From positions 98,062-162,061 of the forward strand of contig CAVPFC010000058.1 of NCBI GenBank assembly GCA_963703605.1: DNA of 64,000 bases. The letters are read 5' to 3'. Origin of the DNA: DASXKD01 sp963703605 (lineage in GTDB: Bacteria > Actinomycetota > Actinomycetes > Streptosporangiales > Streptosporangiaceae). The notes below the pieces were generated by a model. That model did no database searches. It was not told the origin of the DNA and worked only from the letters and a program-made list of their open reading frames with translations. Of this stretch, positions 45,138-54,516 are shown piece by piece; the stretch's first letter is position 1; each line of letters starts with the position of its first letter. Position numbers and translations under genes: made by a program.

Positions 45138-46457
45138 GTGACTCGAATACGGCCAGCCGCCTGGGTCATGGCCGCTGTCGCACTGTTCCTGCTGGCCGTG
45201 GCCGGTTATGCCCTGCTCGTCCACGCGTCCCCGCAGTACTACTGGACGCAGATCGACACGGCCGTCTACCGAGACGGCGGCATCGCTGTGCGGAACCAGC
45301 CGGCGATGCTCTACTCGCTGGCGCTCGGGGCGGCGAAGCTGCCGTTCACCTACACGCCGTTCGCCGCGCTCCTGTTCGCTCTAGGGAGCGGTGCGTCGTT
45401 CGCGACCTGGCAGGTCGGGCTGGCGGTGCTCACGATCGGGCTGCTGCCGGTGGTGGCGTACCTGTCCCTGGGACTCGCCGGGCGGCCCGCCGGCCTGGCC
45501 AGGGTGGCGGCGGCGTTTGCGATCGCCGCGGTGGGCCTCTGGCTCGAACCGGTTGCGATGACACTGTTCTTCGGGCAGATCAACCTCCTGCTGCTGGCCC
45601 TGGTGGTGGGCGATCTCGCGCTGCCGGACCGCATCAAGGGCAAAGGCATCGGAATCGGGTTGGCGGCCGGGATCAAGCTCACGCCGTTGATCTTCATTCC
45701 GTACCTGCTGTTCACGCGGCGAGTAAGGGCCGCAGCGGTCAGCGCGCTGACCTTCGCGGTCACGGTAGGACTTGGGTTCGCCCTGCTGCCGCACGCCTCC
45801 GCGGTCTACTGGGACGGGCAGATCACCCGGCCGGGCAGGAAACCCTTCCACCTGGTCAACCAGTCCCTTAACGGCGTCATACTGCGCCTTACCCACGCCG
45901 GGCCCGACGCGCACGCGTACTGGCTGGTCGCGGCCGTCGTCGTCGGCATCGCCGGGCTCGCCACCTCGATACTGGCGAGCCGGCGTGGCCACGAGCTACT
46001 CGGCCTGGTTGCGTGCGCCGCGACCGGCCTGCTGGTGTCCCCGGTCACCTGGTCGCACCACTACGTTTACGTGGTACCGGCACTTGTCCTCGCCGCGTAC
46101 GGGCCACGCCGCCTCGGCTACCGGATCCTCGGCGCCGCGCTGGTGGTGGGCTTGTTTGGCTGGTGGCCCGTGCCTATTGGCAACCAGGGCGGCTACGACC
46201 CTAAGGCCCAGCTGCTGCCGCGCGGGTGGCTGCTTCTCGCGCCGAACCGGGGCAACAACCGGGCGACAGTCGAGTTCACCTGGCGTGGGCTGGACTTGAT
46301 CGTCGGCAACTACTACGTGCTCACCCTGCTCGTGTTTATCGCGGCCACCGCATGCGCCCTGGTGCTTACCCGTCGCCGCAGGCCTGAGTGCGCGCAGTCG
46401 GCCCCCGAGCCCGATGCCGTGTGGGCGGCACGCCCGCCCGGCGTCGCCGGGCGCTGA
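45138..46457 (+). CDS. GT87-family polyprenyl-phosphate-sugar glycosyltransferase
   Basis: 439 residues with ten or more membrane helices. It has the GT87 (DUF2029) form: YWTQIDTAVYRDGG near the N-terminus (acidic pair), PFTYTPFAALLF, FFGQINLLLLALVV, AAGIKLTPLIFIPYLL and VSPVTWSHHYVYVVP. These enzymes use lipid-linked sugars such as decaprenyl-phospho-mannose on the outer face of the membrane. Coupled to the flippase-like gene. Confidence 0.88.
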   Translation: MTRIRPAAWVMAAVALFLLAVAGYALLVHASPQYYWTQIDTAVYRDGGIAVRNQPAMLYSLALGAAKLPFTYTPFAALLFALGSGASFATWQVGLAVLTIGLLPVVAYLSLGLAGRPAGLARVAAAFAIAAVGLWLEPVAMTLFFGQINLLLLALVVGDLALPDRIKGKGIGIGLAAGIKLTPLIFIPYLLFTRRVRAAAVSALTFAVTVGLGFALLPHASAVYWDGQITRPGRKPFHLVNQSLNGVILRLTHAGPDAHAYWLVAAVVVGIAGLATSILASRRGHELLGLVACAATGLLVSPVTWSHHYVYVVPALVLAAYGPRRLGYRILGAALVVGLFGWWPVPIGNQGGYDPKAQLLPRGWLLLAPNRGNNRATVEFTWRGLDLIVGNYYVLTLLVFIAATACALVLTRRRRPECAQSAPEPDAVWAARPPGVAGR

Positions 46458-46464
46458 CAGGGCG

Positions 46465-47376
46465 CTAGCCGGGCGAGCGGCCCACGAAATCAAGCTGGTG
46501 GGCGATGTAGACCAGCTCGCCCGCGGCCAGTTGCCGGCCGCGCTCGGCCAGCCAGCCGGTCAGGTCCGCCGGTTCCACCCGATCCTGGCGATTCCGCAAC
46601 GCGTTCTGGATCGTGTTGAGGATGCTGCGCAGGAAGTAAGCCTCATCGCCCGGGTAGCTCCCATCCGGGCCGGCGCTTACCACCCAGTCCGACGACCCCG
46701 CCGCCACCGCTGGCGCCCCCGCAGCCCGCAGGTGGTGAAACAGGTGGCGGCCGGTTCGGCTTTCCCCGGCCGGCTGGCCGTAGCGAAAGCGCTCATCCAT
46801 GTCGCGATGGTAGGCCTGCATGATCAGGTCGTCGTGGGGGTGGCCGGGCGCGAAGATGCTCTCGCCGTCGTAGTTGATCGTGAACCAGTAGACGCCGCCG
46901 GGGACCAGCAACCGCAACAATCCGGGCAGCACGGCCGGCACGTCCACCAGGTCCAGGACGGCGTTGGCGATCAGCACATCGGCCGGCGGCCCATGAGCGG
47001 CCTCCAGGTAACTGCCGAGCTCGGCGTGCACCAGGCGCACCCGGAGATCACCCACCCGCAGCCCATCCGGCAGCGCGTCGCTGCGCAGGCCTCGCGCGGC
47101 CGCCCAGTCGCACAGCCAACGGCGAGCGCAATCCAGCAGCTGCCGGTCCGCATCCAGCAGGATGTACTCGCCGGCGCCGACCGCACCCCAGTCCATCAGA
47201 CGGGCCGCCATCGTCCCCAGGCCGGCGCCGACCTCCAGCACCCGCGGCGCACCCGCTGGCATCAGGCGGCACAACTCGGCCAGCACATGCCGGTTAAGTG
47301 CCCGGTCATCCACGGTCGTCTTCGCGGCCAGGTAGCGGGCATAGTCGAAGGTCGAGGCTTCATCGAAGCAGGTCAT
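46465..47376 (-). CDS. SAM-dependent methyltransferase
   Basis: 303 residues from ATG 47376. SAM motif I is RVLEVGAGLGTMAARLMDWG, followed by YILLDADRQLLDCARRWL, IANAVLDLVDVPAVLPGLL and PGGVYWFTINYDGES. The start overlaps the stop of the methyltransferase gene upstream (ATGA) when that gene is read in its proper final frame. The start codon follows an AAGCA-type site. An apparent in-frame connection to that upstream gene is an artefact of a frame break. Substrate unknown. Confidence 0.82.
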   Translation of the reverse strand: MTCFDEASTFDYARYLAAKTTVDDRALNRHVLAELCRLMPAGAPRVLEVGAGLGTMAARLMDWGAVGAGEYILLDADRQLLDCARRWLCDWAAARGLRSDALPDGLRVGDLRVRLVHAELGSYLEAAHGPPADVLIANAVLDLVDVPAVLPGLLRLLVPGGVYWFTINYDGESIFAPGHPHDDLIMQAYHRDMDERFRYGQPAGESRTGRHLFHHLRAAGAPAVAAGSSDWVVSAGPDGSYPGDEAYFLRSILNTIQNALRNRQDRVEPADLTGWLAERGRQLAAGELVYIAHQLDFVGRSPG

Positions 47377-48136
47377 TGCTTCTCGGCCACCATCGCGAAC
47401 TTGCGCACCCGCCCGCTGCCGAGCCAGTCGCTCCACAGCTGGTGGGCTGTGATCAGCTCGGCGGTGGCCCGCGTCCCGATCTGGCCGGCGATCTGAGAGT
47501 GAATCAGCCCGATAACAGCGAAGCAGCGCCGTCGCTGTCACGTGATGAGAGGAGCTGTACTCCCGCCGCCAGATCACGGTCAGCCCCGTCTCGCGCAGCA
47601 TGCCCGTCAACTCCGCCAGCTCGATGAGCCAGACCGTATCGGCGCCGGGCATGCGCGCCCGCTCCTGCTGGGTGAGCGGCCGGCCTTCCTCGACCGTGAA
47701 AGCGAACCGCCCGCCCGGCTCCAGCACGCGCTCCACCTCACCCACCAAGGCCTGCTTGTCGGCGAAGGCCAGCATCGTCTCCAGCAGGAGCACCACCTCG
47801 AAGCGGCCCTCGGGCAGCGGCGGGAGATGAGCTTGCTCGAAGCGGCAGGGGAGATTCCCGGCCAGTTCCTGGGCGGTGGCCAGTGCGCCGGCGGAGTGAT
47901 CGACACCCAGGTAGTGGCATCCCGACTCCGCCGTGATCATCCGGCCGGGGCCGGCCACCCCGCAGCACAGGTCGAGCACCGAGACGCCGGGGCAGATCCG
48001 GGCCCGGTGAGCCAGCGTCCCGGATTTCGCCCGCCCGCATGAAGCTCTCCTGGCCTACATACTCGCCCGCGGGGTAGGCGGCCGCCTGGGCCCGCCCTAG
48101 CGCCGTCAAGAATGGTGCTCGTTGATCCTGTATCAC
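47373..48136 (-). pseudogene. SAM-dependent methyltransferase with two frame breaks
   Basis: The protein can be followed across three frames. The N-terminus from ATG 48136 reads MIQDQRAPFLTALGRAQAAA...GQESFMRAGEIRDAG. After a shift near 47999-48012 it continues ARICPGVSVLDLCCGVAGPG (SAM motif I) to LLRCYRADSLS. After another shift near 47495-47506 it ends AELITAHQLWSDWLGSGRVR...AEKQ and stops at 47373, overlapping the next gene. Both changes are of the extra-base type. It is either a pseudogene or carries two uncorrected indels. Repaired length is about 255 residues. Confidence 0.75.
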
Positions 48137-48231
48137 TTCAGGTATGACGCATCGGCGGCGGGTGCGGTTCAGACCGGCTGCGGGGTGACGGCTGGCCCGG
48201 TGCGGCAGGCGTTTTGGAGGGCCGGAACATC

Positions 48232-49350
48232 GTGCGGATCCACGTAGTAGCCCCCGAGGGGTTCGACGATCCCGGCCGGCCTACCGGCGGCAACATCTAT
48301 GACCGGCGCGTCTGCGCCGGACTGGCCGAGGCCGGGTGGGATGTGCTGGTCACGACCGTCGCCGGCGCGTGGCCGGTACCCGGTCCGGGCGCCCGCGCCG
48401 ACCTGGCCCGCATCGTTTCCGCCATCCCCGACGGTGCCACCGTCCTGATCGACGGGCTCATCGCCTCGCCGGCCGCCGCGCAACTGCTGCCACACACCGG
48501 CCGGATACGAATGACGGTGCTGCTGCACATGCCACTGGCCGCCGCCTTCGACACACACCAAGATGCCAGCGCGCAGCAGTCCGAACGGGTCGTCCTCCGC
48601 GCGGCCACCGGCGTGGTCGTTACCAGCGAATGGACCCGCCAGCAGGTACTGACCCGATACGCGATCCCGGCCCACCGGGTGCACGTCGCCCGGCCCGGCG
48701 TCGATCGTGTCGCTGCCCCGGCCCGGCCGGTCCGCGGCCGCCTGATCTGCGTCGGAGTCCTCGGCCGCCACAAGGGGCAGGACGTCCTCGTCGAGGCGCT
48801 CGCCGACCTCGCTGAGCGGGACTGGCATTGCGTGCTGGCCGGACCGCTCGACCGCGACCCCGACTTCGTCGACCACTTGCAGACCCGTATCACGCGCCTC
48901 GGCTACGGCCACCGCATCCGGCTCACCGGCGTCCTAACCGGCGCGGCGCTCGACGACGCGTACGCCACCGCCGACCTGCTCGTCGCGCCGTCCCGCTCGG
49001 AGACCTACGGCATGACCGTCACCGAGGCACTCGCCCATGGCCTACCTGTCATAGCCGCCGCCGTCGGTGGGCTGCCCGAAGCGCTCGGCTCCACCGCCGA
49101 CGGCACCCGCCCCGGCCAACTGGTTCCTCCCGGCGATCCGGCTGCCCTCGCCGCCGCGCTCGGAGCCTGGCTGGGCGACGAGCGGCACCGACACCGGCTA
49201 CGGGCCGCCGCACGACAGCGGCGGTCGGCCCTGCGCGGCTGGGAACAGACCACACAAGAGATAGCGAACGCATTGACCGCCGACGGGTGCCGCAAGCCTG
49301 TGCCGCCCGGAGTGAACAACCACCCCGAAAAGACCAGCGACCCGGCTTGA
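48232..49350 (+). CDS. GT4-family glycosyltransferase
   Basis: 372 residues from GTG 48232; GGAGG lies at 48216-48220. It shows the GT-B fold: RPTGGNIYDRRVCAGLAEAG at the N-terminus, VGVLGRHKGQDVLVEAL in the donor half, and the retaining E-x7-E motif in SRSETYGMTVTEALAHGLPV. The donor is probably a nucleotide sugar. It completes the methyltransferase / glycosyltransferase / lipid cluster. Confidence 0.9.
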   Translation: MRIHVVAPEGFDDPGRPTGGNIYDRRVCAGLAEAGWDVLVTTVAGAWPVPGPGARADLARIVSAIPDGATVLIDGLIASPAAAQLLPHTGRIRMTVLLHMPLAAAFDTHQDASAQQSERVVLRAATGVVVTSEWTRQQVLTRYAIPAHRVHVARPGVDRVAAPARPVRGRLICVGVLGRHKGQDVLVEALADLAERDWHCVLAGPLDRDPDFVDHLQTRITRLGYGHRIRLTGVLTGAALDDAYATADLLVAPSRSETYGMTVTEALAHGLPVIAAAVGGLPEALGSTADGTRPGQLVPPGDPAALAAALGAWLGDERHRHRLRAAARQRRSALRGWEQTTQEIANALTADGCRKPVPPGVNNHPEKTSDPA

Positions 49351-49388
49351 CCTCGACCCGGCGTCGGGCTTCGCCCGCCCCGGGTGCT

Positions 49389-50072
49389 CTAATCGGCGTG
49401 GACCGAGGCAACCACTTTGCCGCCGATTGCCAGCTCGAAGGTACGGAGATCTGCCTCGGTGAGTGCGGACGACGCCGGGTACCACGAGGACCCTTTCCGG
49501 TACTGCCAGCTGCCCAGCGGCATGACGTTGCCATGGGCGTCGACGACCTGGAGCTGGCACACCGCACCCGGCTGCAGGCCAGTGACGTTGGCCTCAATCA
49601 GGGTCCCCGATTCCACCGTCCGGTACTGCACCGTCAGGTGAATGCCCGAAGCGCTGCTACCGGCGACTTTCTGCCAGTGCCCGGCAACCACAGGCGGCGG
49701 TGGCCGCAAGGCGGTCGCTATGGCGGCGCCGCCGCCCAGGGCCACGATCACGACGGCCGCCGCGGCCGCCAGGCCACGCCACCGGTGGATCCGCCGCACG
49801 CTGGCGGTGCGGGCCACCAGCGACGTCAGCATTTCCTCCGGCGGCACGCCGATGGCCTCGGCGCCGGCATCGGCCACCGCCAGCCGTTCGGCTTCAACAA
49901 GGGGAACCTTACCCAACATGGCCGGCAACCCGGCCAAGCTCGCCAGCTCCTCCCGGCAGCCCGGGCAAGCGGCCAGGTGCTCGTCCACCTGCGCCCGCTC
50001 GGCGGGATCGATGGCGCCCAGCACATAGACACCCAGCGCCTGGCGGATCTCACGGCAGCTCGCCACGCTCAT
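49389..50072 (-). CDS. RskA-type membrane anti-sigma factor
   Basis: 227 residues. The N-terminal zinc-type anti-sigma domain has LGVYVLGAIDPAERAQVDEH and LAACPGCREEL. There is one transmembrane helix (about residues 100-120) and a C-terminal extracytoplasmic RskA domain (GIHLTVQYRTVESGTLIEAN, GLQPGAVCQLQVVD). It holds the cognate ECF sigma factor at the membrane until cleaved on stress. The ATG overlaps the sigma stop (ATGA). Confidence 0.9.
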   Translation of the reverse strand: MSVASCREIRQALGVYVLGAIDPAERAQVDEHLAACPGCREELASLAGLPAMLGKVPLVEAERLAVADAGAEAIGVPPEEMLTSLVARTASVRRIHRWRGLAAAAAVVIVALGGGAAIATALRPPPPVVAGHWQKVAGSSASGIHLTVQYRTVESGTLIEANVTGLQPGAVCQLQVVDAHGNVMPLGSWQYRKGSSWYPASSALTEADLRTFELAIGGKVVASVHAD

Positions 50073-50614
50073 GGCGCCAGCCCCCGTTCCTCAAGCGCCA
50101 GCTTCAGCGCCCGCAGCGCGTAAAACGCCCGCGACTTCACCGTGCCCGCCGGCACACCCAGCACGGCCGCGGCCTCCGCCACCGACCGCCCCCGGTAATA
50201 CGTCTCCAGCAGAACCTGCCGGTGATCTGGCCGCAGCGCCGCGAGCGCATCGGCCACCGCCCACGATTCGAGCACCCGATCGGCCTCATCTGCTACGGGG
50301 ACCAGGTGCAGCGCGCCCTCCCCCACTTCCTGCGGACGCGCCCTTCTTGCCCGGTGCGCGTCCACAGCCAGGTTACGCGCCACCGCGAAAAGCCACGGCC
50401 GCGCCGGGCGCTCCGCGATCGCCTCCGGATGCAGCCAGGCGCGCAGCAGCGTCTCCTGCACAATATCCTCCGCCCGCTGCCGGTCACCATCGGTCATCCG
50501 CACCGTGAAACGCAACAGCGCCGCCGCATGCTCCGCGTAAAGCGCGCGGACCAGCTCCTCATCGCTGACCCGGCCGGCCTGCCGGGAGTCCCCCGTCGCT
50601 TTCTGGCGCGCCAC
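50069..50614 (-). CDS. ECF sigma factor (SigL/SigK-like)
   Basis: About 181 residues from GTG 50614; longer frames exist upstream, but the family begins near DEELVRALYAEHAAALLRFT. Region 2 has DGDRQRAEDIVQETLLRAWL, and region 4 LRPDHRQVLLETYYRGRSVA and LGVPAGTVKSRAFYAL. It is coupled to the RskA-type anti-sigma gene. Its regulon could include the adjoining envelope cluster, but there is no direct evidence in the sequence. Confidence 0.9.
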   Translation of the reverse strand: MARQKATGDSRQAGRVSDEELVRALYAEHAAALLRFTVRMTDGDRQRAEDIVQETLLRAWLHPEAIAERPARPWLFAVARNLAVDAHRARRARPQEVGEGALHLVPVADEADRVLESWAVADALAALRPDHRQVLLETYYRGRSVAEAAAVLGVPAGTVKSRAFYALRALKLALEERGLAP

Positions 50615-50978
50615 ACCCCTTACACGGCCACCGGCGGTTCCTGGTTCACGGCGAGAGTGCCGGGCTGGTTTAGCAAAGGAGGCCTCTTCCTTGCTCGGAA
50701 GGGAACGGTTATGCAGGCCGTACATCGGGCTCCTTGGCCGCCCTACAGCGGCCACCAACGCTGGAACGCCCGCCGGGACCAAACTATGATCACAGCGAAC
50801 TGCAGCCGCCGTATCAGAGGCAAGCGGTGCGTAATGGCGTGTGCGCACTGAGTGATTACAAGTTTTACTTGTTCTTTACTGTAATCGTGCACTTTGGCGA
50901 TGCGCTGATCGTTGTCTTGCCAAGACACCCTTGACGACGATCACGGGGAGAATTCGATGCGTATCCCGGGGTTGAGCC
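50615..50978. other. 364-bp intergenic region upstream of the sigma gene, no gene seen
   Basis: Divergent region between the ECF sigma factor and the next plus-strand gene. It holds an unusually AT-rich patch (about 50845-50900) in a GC-rich window, a likely promoter area. No conserved -35/-10 pair of an ECF promoter can be assigned with confidence. Confidence 0.5.
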
Positions 50979-52131
50979 ATGTCTGAAAGAAGCCGTGAAT
51001 CCGGTGCTCTGACGCCTGCTCTCTTCATGCCCGGCGATTTCGAATTCGGTGCGGTGCCAAGCACCGAAGGCAGCACACAGGCGCCCCCTCCTCCGCATCA
51101 TGTGCCCAGCTTAGGACCACTGTCCGCGTTCACCGGCACGTTCCACGGCCTTGGATTCAACCAAATCTTCCGGCCCGACATCGGCTCGCCGACCAAGCTG
51201 CCCCACCCCGTGCGCGTCGGACAACCTCCTGGAGCTGAACCTCGTCAGCCAGACGCTATCCTTCTCGCGGCCAATAGGAACGGTGCCCAACCGCGGCGAG
51301 GTAACACCGGACATCTTCCTCAACGGCGTTGGTTACCTGCTGACCGTCAGCGACATCACCAACCCGGCGAAGCCCATCGGCATCCATTTCGAGCCCGGAG
51401 TGTGGATGCACGTCCCCGCGACCAAGGACCCCGCCGAGGGGGCGACCCTGGTGCGGATGGCCTCGATCCCGCACGGCACCACGATCTGCGCCCAGGGCAC
51501 GCACCGGACCTTCAGCGGGCCGCCCTCGATCCCCCCGGTCAGCATCACCCCCGATATCGGACGGTTCCCCAGCCAGACCGCCAGCAACAAGCGCACCGCG
51601 CGGATCCCGCAGGACCTGGACTCGTTCATCAAGGACGGATCCATCACCCAGGCCATCCTGGACGACCCGAACACCGTCCTGCGCAACGCCACCGCCCACC
51701 AGAAGATCCTGTCCACCACGGCCCTGGGCGTCGCCACCACCCCCGGCAGCCCCCTGTTTGGCGGCGGCACCGATAACATCGCCTTCCTCCTCGGCAACAA
51801 GAACGCGACCAACCCGAACGCGCAGAGCACGCAGATGGATTCCTTCTTCTGGATCGAGACCGTTCAGCACACCCTCACCGTGCCGTCCTGGACTCCCGGC
51901 CAGCCGCCGCTCGCTATCCCCGCCGAGACCACCGGCGGGCCCGCGCCGGTGTTCTTGGTGACGCCACCCACCGCGGTCACCCAACCGCGCCAGGTCAACG
52001 TCACCTCGACCCAGATCCAGTACTCCCAGAAGGTAATCCTGAACTTCAACGGCATACTCTGGCCGCACGTCTCCGTGGCCACGCTCGTGCCTGACTCCCT
52101 CATCCCCGTTCACCCATCACAGTGGGCTTAG
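50979..52131 (+). pseudogene. Conserved protein, possibly heme-binding family, with one frame break
   Basis: From ATG 50979 the protein reads ...GPLSAFTGTFHGLGFNQIFR...PTKLPHP. It then continues one base out of frame from about 51208-51220 as SDNLLELNLVSQTLSFSRPI and runs to 52131 (GTVPNRGEVTPDIFLNGVGY, GIHFEPGVWMHVPATKDP, TDNIAFLLGN, SFFWIETVQH). The repaired product is about 384 residues. The GTFxGxGFN and WxHVP segments recall proteins annotated as heme-binding, but I am not certain. Either a recent break or an indel. Confidence 0.6.
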
Positions 52132-52163
52132 CGGGATACCACGGACCCAGCCTGGGGACGGCA

Positions 52164-52739
52164 CTAGCCGAGCAACGCGGCGAGCTGGGCCAGGTCGGCA
52201 CGGGTGTTCGGCACGGTCATCCCGCGTACCGTGCCCTCGGCGTCCACGGCGATCGCGAACGGAGTCCCGAGCAGGGTCAGGGCCTCGCTGACCTCGTGGT
52301 TGTCCTCGATCAGCGTGGGCACGTCCGGCGGCAGGCCAAGAGCGGCGGGCTCGCCCTCCGCCGTGACGACGAGCAGCCGCCCGGTCAGATCGCCGGTCCC
52401 TTCGGCCGCGAGCTGGCCGGCGATGAGCTGGCACGGCCGGCATCCGGCGCTCAGGAACGCCAGGATGACCGATCGTCCGCGCAGGTTGTCGTTGGTGACC
52501 TTGCCCTGCGCGTCCCGCGCGGTGAAGGGCGGCAGCGCGTTGCCCACGGTCAGTCCGGGCAGTCTCATCCTGGACTGATGCCCGGGGGATGCCCCGAGCT
52601 GTGCGCTCACCGCGTCGAGTTGCGCGCTCACCGCCTCCAGCAGCGGCGCGACCTGCCGCAGCACGCCCAGCATCAGCACCGCGAGCACGAGCAGGGCCAC
52701 CGCGATGACCACGACGGCGAGAGCCCATCCAACGGGCAT
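52164..52739 (-). CDS. MauD-like membrane thioredoxin-fold protein
   Basis: 191 residues. One N-terminal transmembrane helix, a short coiled stretch (APLLEAVSAQLDAVSAQLG), then a thioredoxin/TlpA domain with the redox motif SAGCRPCQLI and the cis-Pro region LLGTPFAIAVD. The paired MauE-like gene is directly upstream, with three bases between. MauD and MauE are needed for disulfide formation in the small subunit of methylamine dehydrogenase. Here they probably act on another exported substrate (see 53622). Confidence 0.85.
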   Translation of the reverse strand: MPVGWALAVVVIAVALLVLAVLMLGVLRQVAPLLEAVSAQLDAVSAQLGASPGHQSRMRLPGLTVGNALPPFTARDAQGKVTNDNLRGRSVILAFLSAGCRPCQLIAGQLAAEGTGDLTGRLLVVTAEGEPAALGLPPDVPTLIEDNHEVSEALTLLGTPFAIAVDAEGTVRGMTVPNTRADLAQLAALLG

Positions 52740-52742
52740 TGG

Positions 52743-53339
52743 CTACCTCCCTGGAATCCCCGGCCGTCTCGCCGTGTCGGTAGCAGAGGTCATCAGGCCC
52801 CTGACGAAAGCTGCCTGGCGGGTCACCAACGCGGTCATCAGCACAACGAGCACGGCAATCACCGTCGGGGTGATGCCGCCGACTGGCACCTTCCACGGAT
52901 CCACCCTGAGCGGGCCCGGCCAGACCGACAGCGCGACCGGCCCGTACCCGGCGACGAGCGCCGCGCCCGCGGCCAGCACCAGGTCGAGCGCGACATGACG
53001 CCAGCCGATCCGGCTCGGCGTTGCAGTGCCGGAGCAGCCACAGTCGAAGCTGCGCCCTTGGGCGAGAGCCAGCGCGATCGCGCTGGCGAAAGCAGCGAGC
53101 AGTAAGCCGAGCGCGATCGCCGCGGGCGCGGTGAGAATCCCAGCGGCGAGCAGCACAGCTCCAGCGATCTCGGCAACTGGCAGCACGGCGGCAACCGGCG
53201 CGACGAGCGTGGGCGGCAGCAGCTGGTAGTTCGCCACGGCGGCCCGGAAGCCGGCCCGGTCGCCGAGCTTGACCACACCGGCCCGCAGGAAGATACCAGC
53301 GATGATCCAGCGGACCATCAGGATGAGCAGTGCTCCCAT
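52743..53339 (-). CDS. MauE/DoxX-like membrane protein
   Basis: 198 residues from ATG 53339, which has GAGGAGGGG upstream. It has four to five membrane helices: VRWIIAGIFLRAGVVKLGD, VAVLPVAEIAGAVLLAAG-like segment, and the MauE mark RSFDCGCSG (vicinal Cys pair), followed by GWRHVALDLVLAAGA. MauE is thought to pass reducing equivalents to or from MauD. The dedicated pair is encoded opposite a Cys-rich Tat substrate. Confidence 0.85.
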   Translation of the reverse strand: MGALLILMVRWIIAGIFLRAGVVKLGDRAGFRAAVANYQLLPPTLVAPVAAVLPVAEIAGAVLLAAGILTAPAAIALGLLLAAFASAIALALAQGRSFDCGCSGTATPSRIGWRHVALDLVLAAGAALVAGYGPVALSVWPGPLRVDPWKVPVGGITPTVIAVLVVLMTALVTRQAAFVRGLMTSATDTARRPGIPGR

Positions 53340-53621
53340 CGCCCCTCCTCGCGGCAAGGCACGGCACTGATGAATCTAATGGATACACCTATGTCCCGGC
53401 AGGACCATCCGTCACACCTTGCGCACATGGAGACCAATCTAGTCACACGAGTGATTTCGGCATCTCTGGAACAATCATCTGCTTCTGATTCGTTACCCAG
53501 GAGAGTCGTCGCTGGTATGGGCAGCTTTGAGTACCGCTTCTACGCTGAAAACGGTGATCTATAACGCCAGGCAGCCGCGCGTGCGAAAGGCATGGGCGGG
53601 GATTGGCGACAGGGAGCGCGC

Positions 53622-54041
53622 ATGAAGCATTTGAGACACCCAGCCGAACCCGGGACCGAGCGCAGGCAGCAGCCGAGCGGTACCGGGCGCCGCGGCTTCC
53701 TGCGGCAGGCAGGACTGACCGCCATCGTGATCGGCGGGCTCGAAACACTGGGAATTTCCCAGGCAACGGCCGGGACCACCGGAAAGCGTTCCATCGTCCC
53801 CCCGAGCAAGAACGTCGGGGCGGTCTACCCGCGCACGGGCAGACCCGGACCGGACACCAAGAGCATCGTGGTCAAGCCGGACTGCTCGTGCGGCATCACG
53901 TGGTACTGCTCTCCTGGCAACTGCGGCTCGGGATGCCCGAACCCGGAGTCGTGCTATTTCTGGTACGACTCATGCAATGGCCAATATGGTGGCCCCACGT
54001 GCGCATGGAGTAATTGCGCAACTCACGTGCAGTGCGTTTAA
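53622..54041 (+). CDS. Tat-exported cysteine-rich protein
   Basis: 139 residues from ATG 53622, with AGGGAG just before. A twin-arginine signal (GTGRRGFLRQAGLTAIVIGG) ends near ATAG. A basic/proline linker leads to a final 55 residues with ten cysteines: KPDCSCGITWYCSPGNCGSG, CPNPESCYFWYDSCNGQYGG and PTCAWSNCATHVQCV. Three Trp lie among them. The layout (Tat signal, short Cys-rich domain, neighbouring MauD/MauE) recalls the methylamine dehydrogenase light chain, but length and sequence differ. No large subunit is nearby. Confidence 0.8.
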   Translation: MKHLRHPAEPGTERRQQPSGTGRRGFLRQAGLTAIVIGGLETLGISQATAGTTGKRSIVPPSKNVGAVYPRTGRPGPDTKSIVVKPDCSCGITWYCSPGNCGSGCPNPESCYFWYDSCNGQYGGPTCAWSNCATHVQCV

Positions 54042-54273
54042 GCCCTGCAGCGTTCATGCACTGACAAGCGCCCGAATTGACCTTGGGTTCGGTGCGGGCC
54101 GGTGCTGGTGGCCGCTGGCTGTTGATGGCTGTCCGGGGGCGTCTCGGGGGCACGCGCGCCCAACCGCATTAGCGACTCGGGTCGCGATCGTCCGGACACG
54201 GTGGCGTATGCGGGAAGGTTAGCCTCCGTGATCGCCTGGAGCGTCGCCGGGCCCTAAGGTCTGTGCGACCTGG

Positions 54274-54516
54274 TCAGACTCTGGTGACCAGGAGAACTAG
54301 AACGATAACGAACACGGCACCGAGCACGCAGCCCATGAGAATCACGACGGCCTTGCTCCCTATCAAGGCCATGAACTGCGACCCGCGCTTCGACGGCGGG
54401 GTCGGCAGATAAAACTTAGAGCCCTTGTCGCCCGGCTTGTGAGGTCTCAGGACGGGCGGCGGCGCAACGAATCGGGTAGTCGGCGGCGGCCCTTCTCGCC
54501 GTTCTTTCTTGGCCAT
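54274..54516 (-). CDS. Small tail-anchored-type membrane protein
   Basis: 80 residues from ATG 54516 (GGGAGG upstream). A charged, proline-rich N-terminal half (KKERREGPPPTTRFVAPPPV) is followed by one C-terminal transmembrane helix (VVILMGCVLGAVFVIVLVLL). No function is known. It is the last gene before the tRNA-fragment scar. Confidence 0.65.
   Translation of the reverse strand: MAKKERREGPPPTTRFVAPPPVLRPHKPGDKGSKFYLPTPPSKRGSQFMALIGSKAVVILMGCVLGAVFVIVLVLLVTRV

Noticed and set aside
46465..47979. A single 504-codon frame that would make a two-domain methyltransferase fusion
   Set aside because: The true C-terminus of the first enzyme and its stop lie in another frame and overlap the ATG of the second. 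The fusion only appears because of a frame break near 47500.
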